7,899 nucleotides of DNA from JBMYQA01 sp049600855 (GCA_049600855.1 JBMYQA010000285.1:1-7899), one strand, 5' to 3'; numbered from the stretch's first letter, positions 1-5,277 are shown. Notes: a model not told the origin generated them from the letters alone. Numbers and translations: made by a program.

Positions 1-423
1 ATAATCGCCAGGGCCTAGTCCATCGCCATGACCTACCTGCAGCTTCAAATGGTTAATAACGACTTCTTGTGTTCTACGATAAACAGGAATTCCTAGTTCC
101 TCTGTAAAGTAATCGAACATCCAAATGTCGTGATTCCCTGAGAAAAAAGTGATGGGAATACCCGCATCAATTAACTCCGCAATTTTGCCCTGAAACCGAA
201 TGAAGCCACGAGGGATTACTTTTCGGTATTCGTACCAAAAATCAAAAATATCACCTACCAAGAAAATATGAGCGGCATCTTCCTGAATGCTTTCTAACCA
301 GCGAATGATTTTGCGTTCGCGTGCTAAGCTTGCAGCTTTATCAGGAATTCCTAAATGGAAGTCGGAGGCAAAATAAACGTGCTGCCCTGTTTGTAGCTGA
401 ATATTTATTGGGGATTTTGACAA
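1..423 (-). CDS. lpxH: UDP-2,3-diacylglucosamine hydrolase (LpxH-type metallophosphoesterase), 3'-truncated by window edge
   Basis: The first 141 codons are in the window and the rest lies beyond the left edge. The frame shows the calcineurin-like phosphoesterase motifs in order: S-D-F-H-L-G, G-D-I-F-D-F-W, G-N-H-D and G-H-G-D-G, with their Asp, His and Asn metal ligands. The F-D-F-W-Y-E-Y segment and the spacing are typical of Bacteroidota LpxH-like proteins. These remove UMP from UDP-2,3-diacylglucosamine to give lipid X in lipid A synthesis at the inner face of the inner membrane. The start is uncertain because no in-frame ATG exists. The frame is open back to a TAA near 510-508, and TTG at 423 puts about 13 residues before the first beta strand, as expected for the family. 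It lies downstream of rplS and beyond the rplS terminator, with a possible promoter of its own at 460-467. Confidence 0.85.
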   Translation of the reverse strand, partial: MSKSPINIQLQTGQHVYFASDFHLGIPDKAASLARERKIIRWLESIQEDAAHIFLVGDIFDFWYEYRKVIPRGFIRFQGKIAELIDAGIPITFFSGNHDIWMFDYFTEELGIPVYRRTQEVVINHLKLQVGHGDGLGPGDY

Positions 424-442
424 AAATCGAGGAGTTGAGGTG

Positions 443-497
443 GTCAAAAATGACACATCCAAAAATAAATTAATGGTTACCCGTGTCCATTTTTGAC
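443..497. repeat. Inverted repeat around the lpxH promoter
   Basis: The left arm GTCAAAAATGACAC (443-456) and the right arm GTGTCCATTTTTGAC (483-497) are reverse complements apart from one extra base, with a 26-base spacer. Each arm is itself nearly palindromic (GTC-N6/7-GAC). This could be a pair of operator half-sites or the fused ends of a vanished small mobile element. The sequence alone does not decide. Confidence 0.5.
460..467 (-). promoter_or_regulatory. Possible -7 promoter box of lpxH (TATTTTTG)
   Basis: On the minus strand this reads TATTTTTG, matching the Bacteroidota TAnnTTTG -7 consensus. It lies 36 bases before the proposed TTG start at 423, a distance like those seen for the rplS and phosphatase-like genes here. 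I see no clear -33 TTTG element. The box sits between the two inverted arms at 443-456 and 483-497. Confidence 0.4.
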
Positions 498-506
498 AGA
501 CTCGTT

Positions 507-538
507 ATAAAAAAAGCCAACAATTAATTTGTTGGCTT
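507..538 (-). terminator. Rho-independent terminator of rplS
   Basis: A perfect 10-bp stem AAGCCAACAA/TTGTTGGCTT (514-523 with 529-538) encloses a 5-base loop. On the minus strand it is followed by a run of seven T (complement of 509-515). It lies about 85 bases past the rplS stop codon and would separate rplS from lpxH. The plus-strand side has only a weak T-tract. Confidence 0.85.
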
Positions 539-622
539 ATTATTTTATCTTGCTTACGAAGCGCGAAGTAGCTATTCGCATGAGGAATGTCATCAATTAC
601 AGACAATCCAACGAGAACTACA

Positions 623-982
623 TTAGAATTCTCTTTTCTCTCTAACTTTAGCTGCTTTACCAGCCTTACCACGTAAGTAGAACAAGCGAGCTCTTCTAAC
701 TTTACCTCTTCTTAACACTTCAATTTTTGCAATGTTAGGAGAAATCATAGGGATAATTCTCTCTACACCAACACCATTAGAAATTTTTCTAACCGTGAAT
801 GTAGCGCCATTGCCACCTTTATTTCTGATCTGAATCACAGTTCCTTGAAATTGCTGGATTCTTTCTTTGTCACCTTCTTTGATACGCAAATGTACGTTTA
901 CAGTATCACCAGGGCCAAACTTTGGTAATTCTGGAGCATCTGTTGTACATTCCTTCTCAATGAATTTTATCAATTCGCTCAT
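623..982 (-). CDS. rplS: 50S ribosomal protein L19
   Basis: The 119-residue product matches L19 along its whole length: F-G-P-G-D-T-V-N-V near the N-terminus, the K-E-R-I-Q-Q-F-Q-G-T-V-I strand, F-T-V-R-K-I-S-N-G-V-G-V-E-R, and the basic R-R-G-K-V-R-R-A-R-L-F-Y-L-R-G-K-A-G-K-A-A tail. L19 sits at the 30S-50S interface of the ribosome. The frame can be extended to a TTG at 1006, but the ATG at 982 gives the usual family length (E. coli L19 has 115 residues) and places the start about 37 bases after the -7 box at 1019-1026. It is flanked by its own promoter and terminator, so it is probably a single-gene unit. It is not joined to trmD or rpsP here. Confidence 0.97.
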   Translation of the reverse strand: MSELIKFIEKECTTDAPELPKFGPGDTVNVHLRIKEGDKERIQQFQGTVIQIRNKGGNGATFTVRKISNGVGVERIIPMISPNIAKIEVLRRGKVRRARLFYLRGKAGKAAKVREKREF

Positions 983-1018
983 CGTATTCGTATTTCTTTC
1001 TCTCAAAATTTAGGACTG

Positions 1019-1026
1019 CAAATATA
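1019..1026 (-). promoter_or_regulatory. -7 promoter box of rplS (TATATTTG)
   Basis: The minus strand reads TATATTTG followed by C, a full match to the Bacteroidota TAnnTTTG element. It lies 37 bases upstream of the rplS ATG, so the predicted 5' UTR is about 30 bases. The -33 element is weak. Confidence 0.65.
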
Positions 1027-1116
1027 GACAATCACACTATAAAATAAACGTTCTGTTCAAGAAATTTCAAAAAAATATTTGAGCCTGTTTGCCTGAGATA
1101 TCACTAGTCTGTGTTT

Positions 1117-2526
1117 TTATGCCAATACCCTTTCTGTAGGCATATAACTTGGGGTAGTTATCCCAAAGTTTTCCAGAATAGAAGGAGCAATGGTACAGGT
1201 AGATATTCCAAACTTTCGACCGTCTTTACCTTTGCCCAAGTGTTGCGGATCATAAATGAATAAACTCCCTTCCTTAATGTGATAAGCTGTACTTCCAGTT
1301 TCGTCATCAATTGGGATATTCTCTAGTCCAAATTCAGCAAATGACGCAGGGTTGCCCTGATAAGTCACTTGGCCACTATCTAAGTTTTTGTGTCCAAAGT
1401 CTAAACTGAAAAAGCCTCCTTCTTTCTCGCGATAGTTGAGCGGTTTATTATTGATATAAAGCTCGGCTAACGCTGCCTTGAACTCGGCTACTTTTGCGTC
1501 CTTTACGGCCAAATTGTATTGCGGATGCATAGCAGGGCGTATTTCCCAATCTTCTGTTGTTAAGCCAAGTTTGCTAATCAACACGTCCATATCTTTACAA
1601 GCTACCTCCGTTCTGAGCATTTCTGCTTGCGTAGCTTTTTGTCCCATGCTGCTTGCAAACCAAATTTGATATTCAGGATGCTTTTTAACAAAAGTGATGA
1701 GGTCATCTAAAAAGTGGTCAAAGCTCCACAGTACAAAATCAACCTCATCCTTGTATTTCTCTAGCCATTCTGTATCCATATTGTTGGCTTTGTAATCGTT
1801 AGGGAAGGCGGCTGCCCAATAGCGGTGTAAGGTGGAGGCAATATGATTAGAAAAATAAGTGGTAAACTGTGGTTGTGTTTTCTTTAACAATTTGAGGTAT
1901 ACATCAAAAGCTAAAATGGATTGATAGCTTCTTCTGCGTGTTTTTACATGAGGCTTAATGCGTTCCATCACGAGCTGATTTCCCACTTTAGCCATTGTCC
2001 CCAATTTAATTCCCAGTCCGGGTAAACTTAATCCAAGTTCTACGGCAGCTTTCATGTCAATACCCGTGTCAATGTTTCGGACAGATTTACGCGACATGGC
2101 TAAGTTGAACTTTTGGAAAGGAACAATGTTTTCTGGATGAGATTCACTGCCTCCAGCAAATGGATCAGGAACATAAAAAGCATAATCTTTATAGGTAGGA
2201 GGCGGTGGATAACTGTGCATGGAACCGAAAACTCCACAACTAATGCCATTTTGGTGTAGCATATCCCAAATGGAAGGATACGTTTTATCTACTTCCTCCA
2301 TGTTTTCACCGAAGTCTTGGATGCCATGTAACTCATTGGCAACCCCACGATGTAAGGTGGGCCAGGTGATCCAAGGAGAAAGGTGGCCTTTGTCTTCAGT
2401 AACGGTTTCAAATTGGTGGCATTGCGGAAATACCTTTGCCAAGTTTGAGTGAGGAAACTTCTCTACAAAATAATCTAATACCTTAAAGGGTACTTCATTT
2501 AGTTCGAATAATATGATTTTCCGCAT
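1117..2526 (-). CDS. Alkaline-phosphatase-superfamily (type I phosphodiesterase-like) protein with a degenerate metal site
   Basis: This 469-residue protein has no signal peptide or membrane segment. It keeps the outline of the phosphodiesterase/nucleotide pyrophosphatase fold: an N-terminal strand F-E-L-N-E-V-P (7-13) where family members usually have a metal-binding D-G; W-P-T at 55-57 before H-G-I (68-70), the nucleophile region; H-R-Y-W at 234-237; A-Y-H-I-K-E-G-S-L-F-I-Y-D-P around H416; and a C-terminal A-P-S-I-L-E-N-F-G-I helix. The usual second-metal S-D-H-G motif reads S-S-M-G (292-295), and the Asp four residues before H234 is Ala. It may therefore be a divergent subfamily or a non-catalytic member. 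I recall similar E-L-N-E proteins from polysaccharide gene clusters, but none of that context is here. The substrate is unknown. The start ATG at 2526 follows a good promoter box. It is downstream of the SDR gene with a 128-base gap. Confidence 0.75.
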   Translation of the reverse strand: MRKIILFELNEVPFKVLDYFVEKFPHSNLAKVFPQCHQFETVTEDKGHLSPWITWPTLHRGVANELHGIQDFGENMEEVDKTYPSIWDMLHQNGISCGVFGSMHSYPPPPTYKDYAFYVPDPFAGGSESHPENIVPFQKFNLAMSRKSVRNIDTGIDMKAAVELGLSLPGLGIKLGTMAKVGNQLVMERIKPHVKTRRRSYQSILAFDVYLKLLKKTQPQFTTYFSNHIASTLHRYWAAAFPNDYKANNMDTEWLEKYKDEVDFVLWSFDHFLDDLITFVKKHPEYQIWFASSMGQKATQAEMLRTEVACKDMDVLISKLGLTTEDWEIRPAMHPQYNLAVKDAKVAEFKAALAELYINNKPLNYREKEGGFFSLDFGHKNLDSGQVTYQGNPASFAEFGLENIPIDDETGSTAYHIKEGSLFIYDPQHLGKGKDGRKFGISTCTIAPSILENFGITTPSYMPTERVLA

Positions 2527-2559
2527 AAATATTGCCTTTTGGGTTAATTTTAGTCAAAG

Positions 2560-2567
2560 CAAATGTA
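2560..2567 (-). promoter_or_regulatory. -7 promoter box of the phosphatase-like gene (TACATTTG)
   Basis: The minus strand reads TACATTTG followed by C, a full TAnnTTTG match. It ends 34 bases before the ATG at 2526. It suggests the gene has its own promoter rather than relying only on read-through from the SDR gene. Confidence 0.55.
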
Positions 2568-2592
2568 GCATGCATTATGAGCAGTTGCTTAA

Positions 2593-2611
2593 CTTTCGTA
2601 TACTGCGAAAG
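2593..2611. repeat. Short palindrome upstream of the phosphatase-like gene
   Basis: CTTTCG and CGAAAG (2593-2598 and 2606-2611) are perfect inverted 6-mers with a 7-base spacer. They lie just upstream of the -7 box at 2560-2567, near where a -33 element would be. It is a possible operator, but it is short enough to occur by chance. Confidence 0.25.
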
Positions 2612-2654
2612 CCTTGCCAAAGTTTCATTTGCAAAAGTTAGGAATTCAATGCGA

Positions 2655-3350
2655 TTAGAGGTCGCCCAATTGCGGTCGTAAAACGATGTCCTCTACAACG
2701 GTTTGTGGAGATAGTTTATAGTTGCACCAAACTACTTCTGCCACATCTTCTGGTTTCATGAATCGCTCAGGAGGAAGATCGACTCCCTCCCAGCTAGCCG
2801 TGAGTGTTGCGCCTGGCAATACGGCAGTCACACGAACCCCATGAGGAATCATTTCTTGGCGCAAACATTTTGAAAATCCATGTAGGGCGTGTTTAGAAAT
2901 GGCGTAAGAACCGCCATTGGCATAAGCAGTGATGCTTGCAATGGAACACATGTTAAAAATATGTCCTGTTTTTCGGGAAACCATGTCTCCTATTAATGCA
3001 CGCGTCAGGTGATAGGCGCTGTAAAGGTTTGTCTCGATTTGTTTTTCCAGGGTACCATCTTCTTCGTTATGGATTGCTCCAGGTAAAAATACACCCGTAT
3101 TGTTGATTAATACCTGAACAGGTAGACCAATTCCTTTGACAAAATCTGCAAAAGCCAAACACGATTCCTTGCTCGATAAATCAGCCACTTGTGTATATAC
3201 GCCCACATCATATTTTGCTTCTAAGGATACTTTTAGATCGGCTAGATCATTGGCTTTTCTAGAACAAGTGACGATAGAATATCCTTCTAAGGCAAACTTC
3301 TCAATAATGGCTCTTCCAATTCCTTTTGTTCCTCCAGTTACTACAATCAT
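2655..3350 (-). CDS. Short-chain dehydrogenase/reductase (classical SDR), substrate unknown
   Basis: The 231-residue product is a cytosolic Rossmann-fold oxidoreductase. Visible motifs are the dinucleotide loop T-G-G-T-K-G-I-G (5-12), Arg31 after the second strand (a basic residue there favours NADP(H)), A-D-L (56-58), N-N-T-G (83-86, normally N-N-A-G), Asn108, catalytic Ser136 in M-C-S-I-A-S, and Y-A-I-S-K with Tyr149 and Lys153. The 13-residue Ser-Tyr spacing is canonical, as is the later L-P-G (178-180), so the enzyme should be active. The length is short for the family, with a brief C-terminal region, and the substrate cannot be told from sequence. The ATG at 3350 directly precedes the first beta strand. 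It is divergent from the precursor/ATP-grasp locus and could share transcription with the phosphatase-like gene downstream. Confidence 0.92.
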   Translation of the reverse strand: MIVVTGGTKGIGRAIIEKFALEGYSIVTCSRKANDLADLKVSLEAKYDVGVYTQVADLSSKESCLAFADFVKGIGLPVQVLINNTGVFLPGAIHNEEDGTLEKQIETNLYSAYHLTRALIGDMVSRKTGHIFNMCSIASITAYANGGSYAISKHALHGFSKCLRQEMIPHGVRVTAVLPGATLTASWEGVDLPPERFMKPEDVAEVVWCNYKLSPQTVVEDIVLRPQLGDL

Positions 3351-3676
3351 AATTAGCTTAAAATACTACTAATAAATGCTCAATAAGTGCTAACATAAAC
3401 TTGCGCTACAAGTTGCATTGGGTTAGTTAAGATAACCACGATATGAATCAGCTTATTGAGTGAGATTTCTTCGTTTGCTAAGAAACAAACTAATTCGGTA
3501 AGTTTTAAATGATTAGTGGAGGATTCCTAAAAAATAGTGTGCACGTTGGGGTATGATTAAAAATGTGCATGAACATCGCGATAACTTACATGAAAGTTGA
3601 AACTGATCTGAATTGACCATTTATCACATGAATTGCATTATTTACATAAAACATATACATATATTTATATTTTTGT
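3351..3676. other. Intergenic region between the divergent SDR and peptide loci, no convincing gene
   Basis: Only frames of fewer than about 20 codons occur here, and none resembles the neighbouring peptides. It holds a small palindrome (AACTTG/CAAGTT, 3398-3414), a distant inverted pair CTCAATAAG/CTTATTGAG (3379-3387 and 3452-3460), GTTTG/CAAAC (3473-3477 and 3486-3490), and the 8-base palindrome ATCGCGAT (3575-3582). It must contain the SDR promoter, but I see no clear TAnnTTTG box for it. The right end becomes very AT-rich just before the peptide promoter. Confidence 0.5.
3398..3414. repeat. Palindrome upstream of the SDR gene
   Basis: AACTTG-CGCTA-CAAGTT is a perfect 6-bp inverted repeat with a 5-base centre. 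It ends 48 bases upstream of the SDR start and is therefore well placed for a regulator site. No other evidence supports it. Confidence 0.25.
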
Positions 3677-3684
3677 TATCTTTG
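3677..3684 (+). promoter_or_regulatory. -7 promoter box of the peptide/ATP-grasp locus (TATCTTTG)
   Basis: TATCTTTG followed by C is a full match to the Bacteroidota -7 element TAnnTTTG, placed after an AT-rich tract. Transcription would start near 3690, about 28 bases before the first small frame at 3718 and 175 bases before the intact precursor at 3866. No other such box is seen before the ATP-grasp gene, so this may serve the whole locus. A clear -33 TTTG is not visible. Confidence 0.6.
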
Positions 3685-3717
3685 CCAAAATTAATATGCT
3701 CATTACCGCTAAAAAGC

Positions 3718-3822
3718 ATGAGTCGTGTAGAAAGTGAGGCAAGGTTGATAAGTGAAATTGCTATAAGTCTGATAAAACTTACAGTAAAGTAAAAGCTTGT
3801 AGGGGGAGCAAGAAATCAATGA
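3718..3822 (+). pseudogene. Possible decayed first copy of the precursor peptide, interrupted by TAA
   Basis: An ATG at 3718 opens 24 codons ending S-L-I-K-L-T-V-K before TAA (3790-3792). Reading on in the same frame gives K-L-V-G-G-A-R-N-Q and then TGA (3820-3822). The intact neighbour at 3866 reads S-L-T-K-L-T-V-K, then E-T-G, then K-V-V-G-G-R. The TAA thus falls where the neighbour has GAA, and the G-G remnant follows with a two-residue shorter link. This looks like a paralogous precursor broken by a nonsense codon. Alternatively, the 24-residue peptide is itself the functional product, or the stop is read through. The N-terminal half (M-S-R-V-E-S-E-A-R-L) is more acidic than in the other two. 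Its ATG lies at a normal 5'-UTR distance from the promoter box, consistent with a former first gene of the unit. The frame is short, so the call is tentative. Confidence 0.45.
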
Positions 3823-3865
3823 CGAAGCATTCATTCAATTTTTTTCAATTATAAATTACTCAACA

Positions 3866-3991
3866 ATGAAAAATGAAAACGGAGCTGGCAAAGGAGCTGG
3901 CAAAAAAATTCTTGGAAGCTTAACTAAACTTACTGTTAAAGAAACCGGTAAAGTAGTAGGTGGAAGAGGTGAGCGACGTGCAAAACGTTAA
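3866..3991 (+). CDS. Small basic peptide, putative RiPP precursor A
   Basis: The 41-residue product is not one I recognise by name. It starts M-K-N-E-N, then has G-A-G-K twice (6-13), then K-K-I-L-G-S-L-T-K-L-T-V-K (13-25), K-V-V-G-G (29-33) and a short arginine-rich tail R-G-E-R-R-A-K-R. It has 12 Lys/Arg against 3 Glu and no Cys or aromatic residue. The G-G after a conserved leader-like stretch resembles double-glycine leaders of Bacteroidota peptide precursors (family knowledge), which would leave an 8-residue core, unusually short. The peptide downstream shares L-T-K-L-T-V-K with different codons, which argues that the frame is translated. Glu36 and Lys40 are possible donor and acceptor for an ATP-grasp-made bond, but this is only a guess. 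It starts without a Shine-Dalgarno sequence and lies 278 bases before the ATP-grasp start. Confidence 0.65.
   Translation: MKNENGAGKGAGKKILGSLTKLTVKETGKVVGGRGERRAKR
3881..3904 (+). repeat. Tandem 12-base repeat GGAGCTGGCAAA x2 in precursor A
   Basis: Two exact copies of GGAGCTGGCAAA encode G-A-G-K twice. The identical codons point to a recent in-frame duplication, or slippage, in the N-terminal part of the peptide. Confidence 0.9.
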
Positions 3992-4025
3992 TTCAATTTT
4001 ATTACAGTTTTCAATAGATTAAATA

Positions 4026-4163
4026 ATGAATATCATGTTGGCCAAATGGCTAGCAAGAAAATTATTGAAACCTCTTACTAAACTAACTGTAAAAAAAGCG
4101 AACAAAGCGGTAATAATTGCTCGTTTTCGTAAATGCAACGAACGGGCGACAACGTACTTGTAG
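4026..4163 (+). CDS. Small cationic peptide, putative RiPP precursor B
   Basis: The 45-residue product is a paralogue of the peptide at 3866. It reads M-N-I-M-L-A-K-W-L-A-R-K-L-L-K-P and then L-T-K-L-T-V-K-K (17-24), A-N-K-A-V-I-I-A-R-F-R-K-C-N-E-R and A-T-T-Y-L. The L-T-K-L-T-V-K core and the following Lys-rich spacing align without gaps to precursor A, but I-I replaces G-G. It has 12 Lys/Arg and one Glu, one Cys (37) and one Trp (8). The N-terminal half could form an amphipathic cationic helix, so a membrane-active peptide is an alternative to a modified precursor. An internal ATG (residue 4) is an alternative start. It lies 34 bases after precursor A and is separated from the ATP-grasp gene by a terminator-like hairpin. 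No family name is recognised. Confidence 0.6.
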   Translation: MNIMLAKWLARKLLKPLTKLTVKKANKAVIIARFRKCNERATTYL

Positions 4164-4193
4164 ACTTTATGGTTTCTATGTAAATCATAAACC

Positions 4194-4228
4194 AATCACC
4201 TAAGTAAATCATGCTTAGGTGATTTTTT
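4194..4228 (+). terminator. Rho-independent terminator or attenuator between precursors and ATP-grasp gene
   Basis: The arms AATCACCTAAG (4194-4204) and CTTAGGTGATT (4214-4224) form a perfect 11-bp stem with a 9-base loop, running into six T (4223-4228). It stands 30 bases after precursor B and 40 bases before the ATP-grasp ATG. No promoter box is seen between it and that ATG. Partial read-through would give abundant precursor RNA and little maturase RNA, as in many RiPP operons. Confidence 0.8.
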
Positions 4229-4268
4229 ATGGCCGATATCAAGTAAACAACCTCTTAACTCCAAGATC

Positions 4269-5228
4269 ATGGGTAAAGTCTTATTGATTTGCAATAGTGA
4301 TGACGAGCAAATTGCTGAGGTGATTGATGCGTTAAAACAATTAGGCACTGAGAACTATGTTCGTTTTAACGCAGATCGCATTCATCTGGATTATGAGTTG
4401 AGTATTTACCCGAATGAATCAGATTTTTCTTTAATGGAGCGCGGGAATGAGAATGCTTTTCGATGCACCGATTTTACGGCTGTATGGTATACTGAACCTG
4501 ATGTAGCCCATAAAAAATTTGGTGGAATGGAGGAAGGGATGTACGAATACCTTGCTTCTGAATATAAAGCTGCTGTAGAAGCGCTCATCGCCTGTTTTGA
4601 GCTACGTGGTATGAAGCTCGTCTCCTCTCCTGGAGTTATTGCTACGGTAGGAAATAAGCAGAAGCAGCAAATGATTGCCAAAAAGGTGGGGTTCCAACTT
4701 CCAAAACAACTAGTAACCACACAAAACGAGGCTTTTACAACTGAAGCTTGGGCTACGTATGCAGTTTTAAAGCCCATAGATTCCCATAAACAATTTGAAC
4801 ATCAGGATGAAAGTGACGGCATGTTTACCCAATTTGTTCATGAAGCCTTATATGCAGGCATCGAAAGCGGAGAGGTCTCCTTAGAAATACATTATTTCCA
4901 AGAGCGATTGGATCAGCTCGCTGAATATCGGGTGATTGCTTTTGGGGAATATGCCTATGCATTTAAGTTGACAGGAGATTATGAAGTAGATTGGCGAAGG
5001 GATTTGTCCATCATTACCTTCGAGTACTTAGAATCGTTTGCATTGAATCATTTATGCACGGCTTATTTGAAAGAGACAGGCTTAAACTTTGGTTCTTTTG
5101 ATTTAATGGAAACAAAAGAGGGCTTCTTTTTCATTGAGTGTAACTCCCCTGGGTATTTCCTGTTTTGCGAGAAAAGTGAAGAAATTGGACTAGCTAAAAA
5201 GTTTGCAGCCTATTTGTTAGAGACATAA
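4269..5228 (+). CDS. ATP-grasp ligase, graspetide (MvdD/MdnC-like) peptide-maturase type
   Basis: The 319-residue protein follows the layout of ATP-grasp ligases that form ester or amide links in ribosomal peptides. The N-terminal domain has K-V-L-L-I-C-N-S-D-D and Y-V-R-F-N-A-D (30-36), then A-V-W-Y-T-E-P (71-77; microviridin-type enzymes often have V-W-Y-R-R). The central part has N-K-Q-K-Q-Q-M-I-A-K-K-V-G-F-Q-L-P (129-145), the nucleotide-contacting lysine in V-L-K-P (166-169), and E-Y-R-V (219-222). The C-terminal lobe has D-W-R-R (241-244), G-S-F-D-L (275-279) and F-I-E-C-N-S-P-G (288-295), where D278, E290 and N292 are the expected Mg-ATP ligands. All catalytic positions look intact, so it should be active in the cytosol. 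The two or three small basic peptides just upstream are the natural substrate candidates (inference). RimK-like or other amino-acid ligase roles remain possible. No own promoter is visible. Confidence 0.85.
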   Translation: MGKVLLICNSDDEQIAEVIDALKQLGTENYVRFNADRIHLDYELSIYPNESDFSLMERGNENAFRCTDFTAVWYTEPDVAHKKFGGMEEGMYEYLASEYKAAVEALIACFELRGMKLVSSPGVIATVGNKQKQQMIAKKVGFQLPKQLVTTQNEAFTTEAWATYAVLKPIDSHKQFEHQDESDGMFTQFVHEALYAGIESGEVSLEIHYFQERLDQLAEYRVIAFGEYAYAFKLTGDYEVDWRRDLSIITFEYLESFALNHLCTAYLKETGLNFGSFDLMETKEGFFFIECNSPGYFLFCEKSEEIGLAKKFAAYLLET

Positions 5229-5260
5229 AAAATAGGCTCTTGCAATTACACAAGAACCTA
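5227..5260 (-). terminator. Rho-independent terminator of thrA
   Basis: On the minus strand TAGGTTCTTG pairs with CAAGAGCCTA (5251-5260 with 5233-5242) as a 10-bp stem containing one G-U pair and an 8-base loop. It is followed by six T (complement of 5227-5232). It lies about 18 bases after the thrA stop. The T-tract overlaps the stop codon of the convergent ATP-grasp gene. On the plus strand the G-U becomes a C-A mismatch and no T-run follows, so it serves thrA. Confidence 0.8.
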
Positions 5261-5277
5261 CCCTACTATTTCTTGGC

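Noticed and set aside
983..1006. N-terminal extension of L19 from a TTG at 1006
   Set aside because: It overlaps the likely 5' UTR only 13 bases from the -7 box and gives a non-family extension. The ATG at 982 fits L19 length.
3444..3660. Several 6-17-codon plus-strand frames in the intergenic region
   Set aside because: None carries the L-T-K-L-T-V-K core or any recognisable motif, and all lie upstream of the promoter box.
3696..3737. 13-residue frame M-L-I-T-A-K-K-H overlapping the start of the first small peptide
   Set aside because: It shares no motif with the other peptides and is too close to the predicted transcript start. It overlaps a better-supported frame.
4406..4777. Minus-strand frame opposite the ATP-grasp gene
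   Set aside because: The plus-strand frame has full ATP-grasp motifs. The antisense product is unrecognisable.
5233..5260. Hairpin after the ATP-grasp gene as that gene's own terminator
   Set aside because: On the plus strand it has a C-A mismatch and no T-run. All features favour the minus-strand thrA direction.
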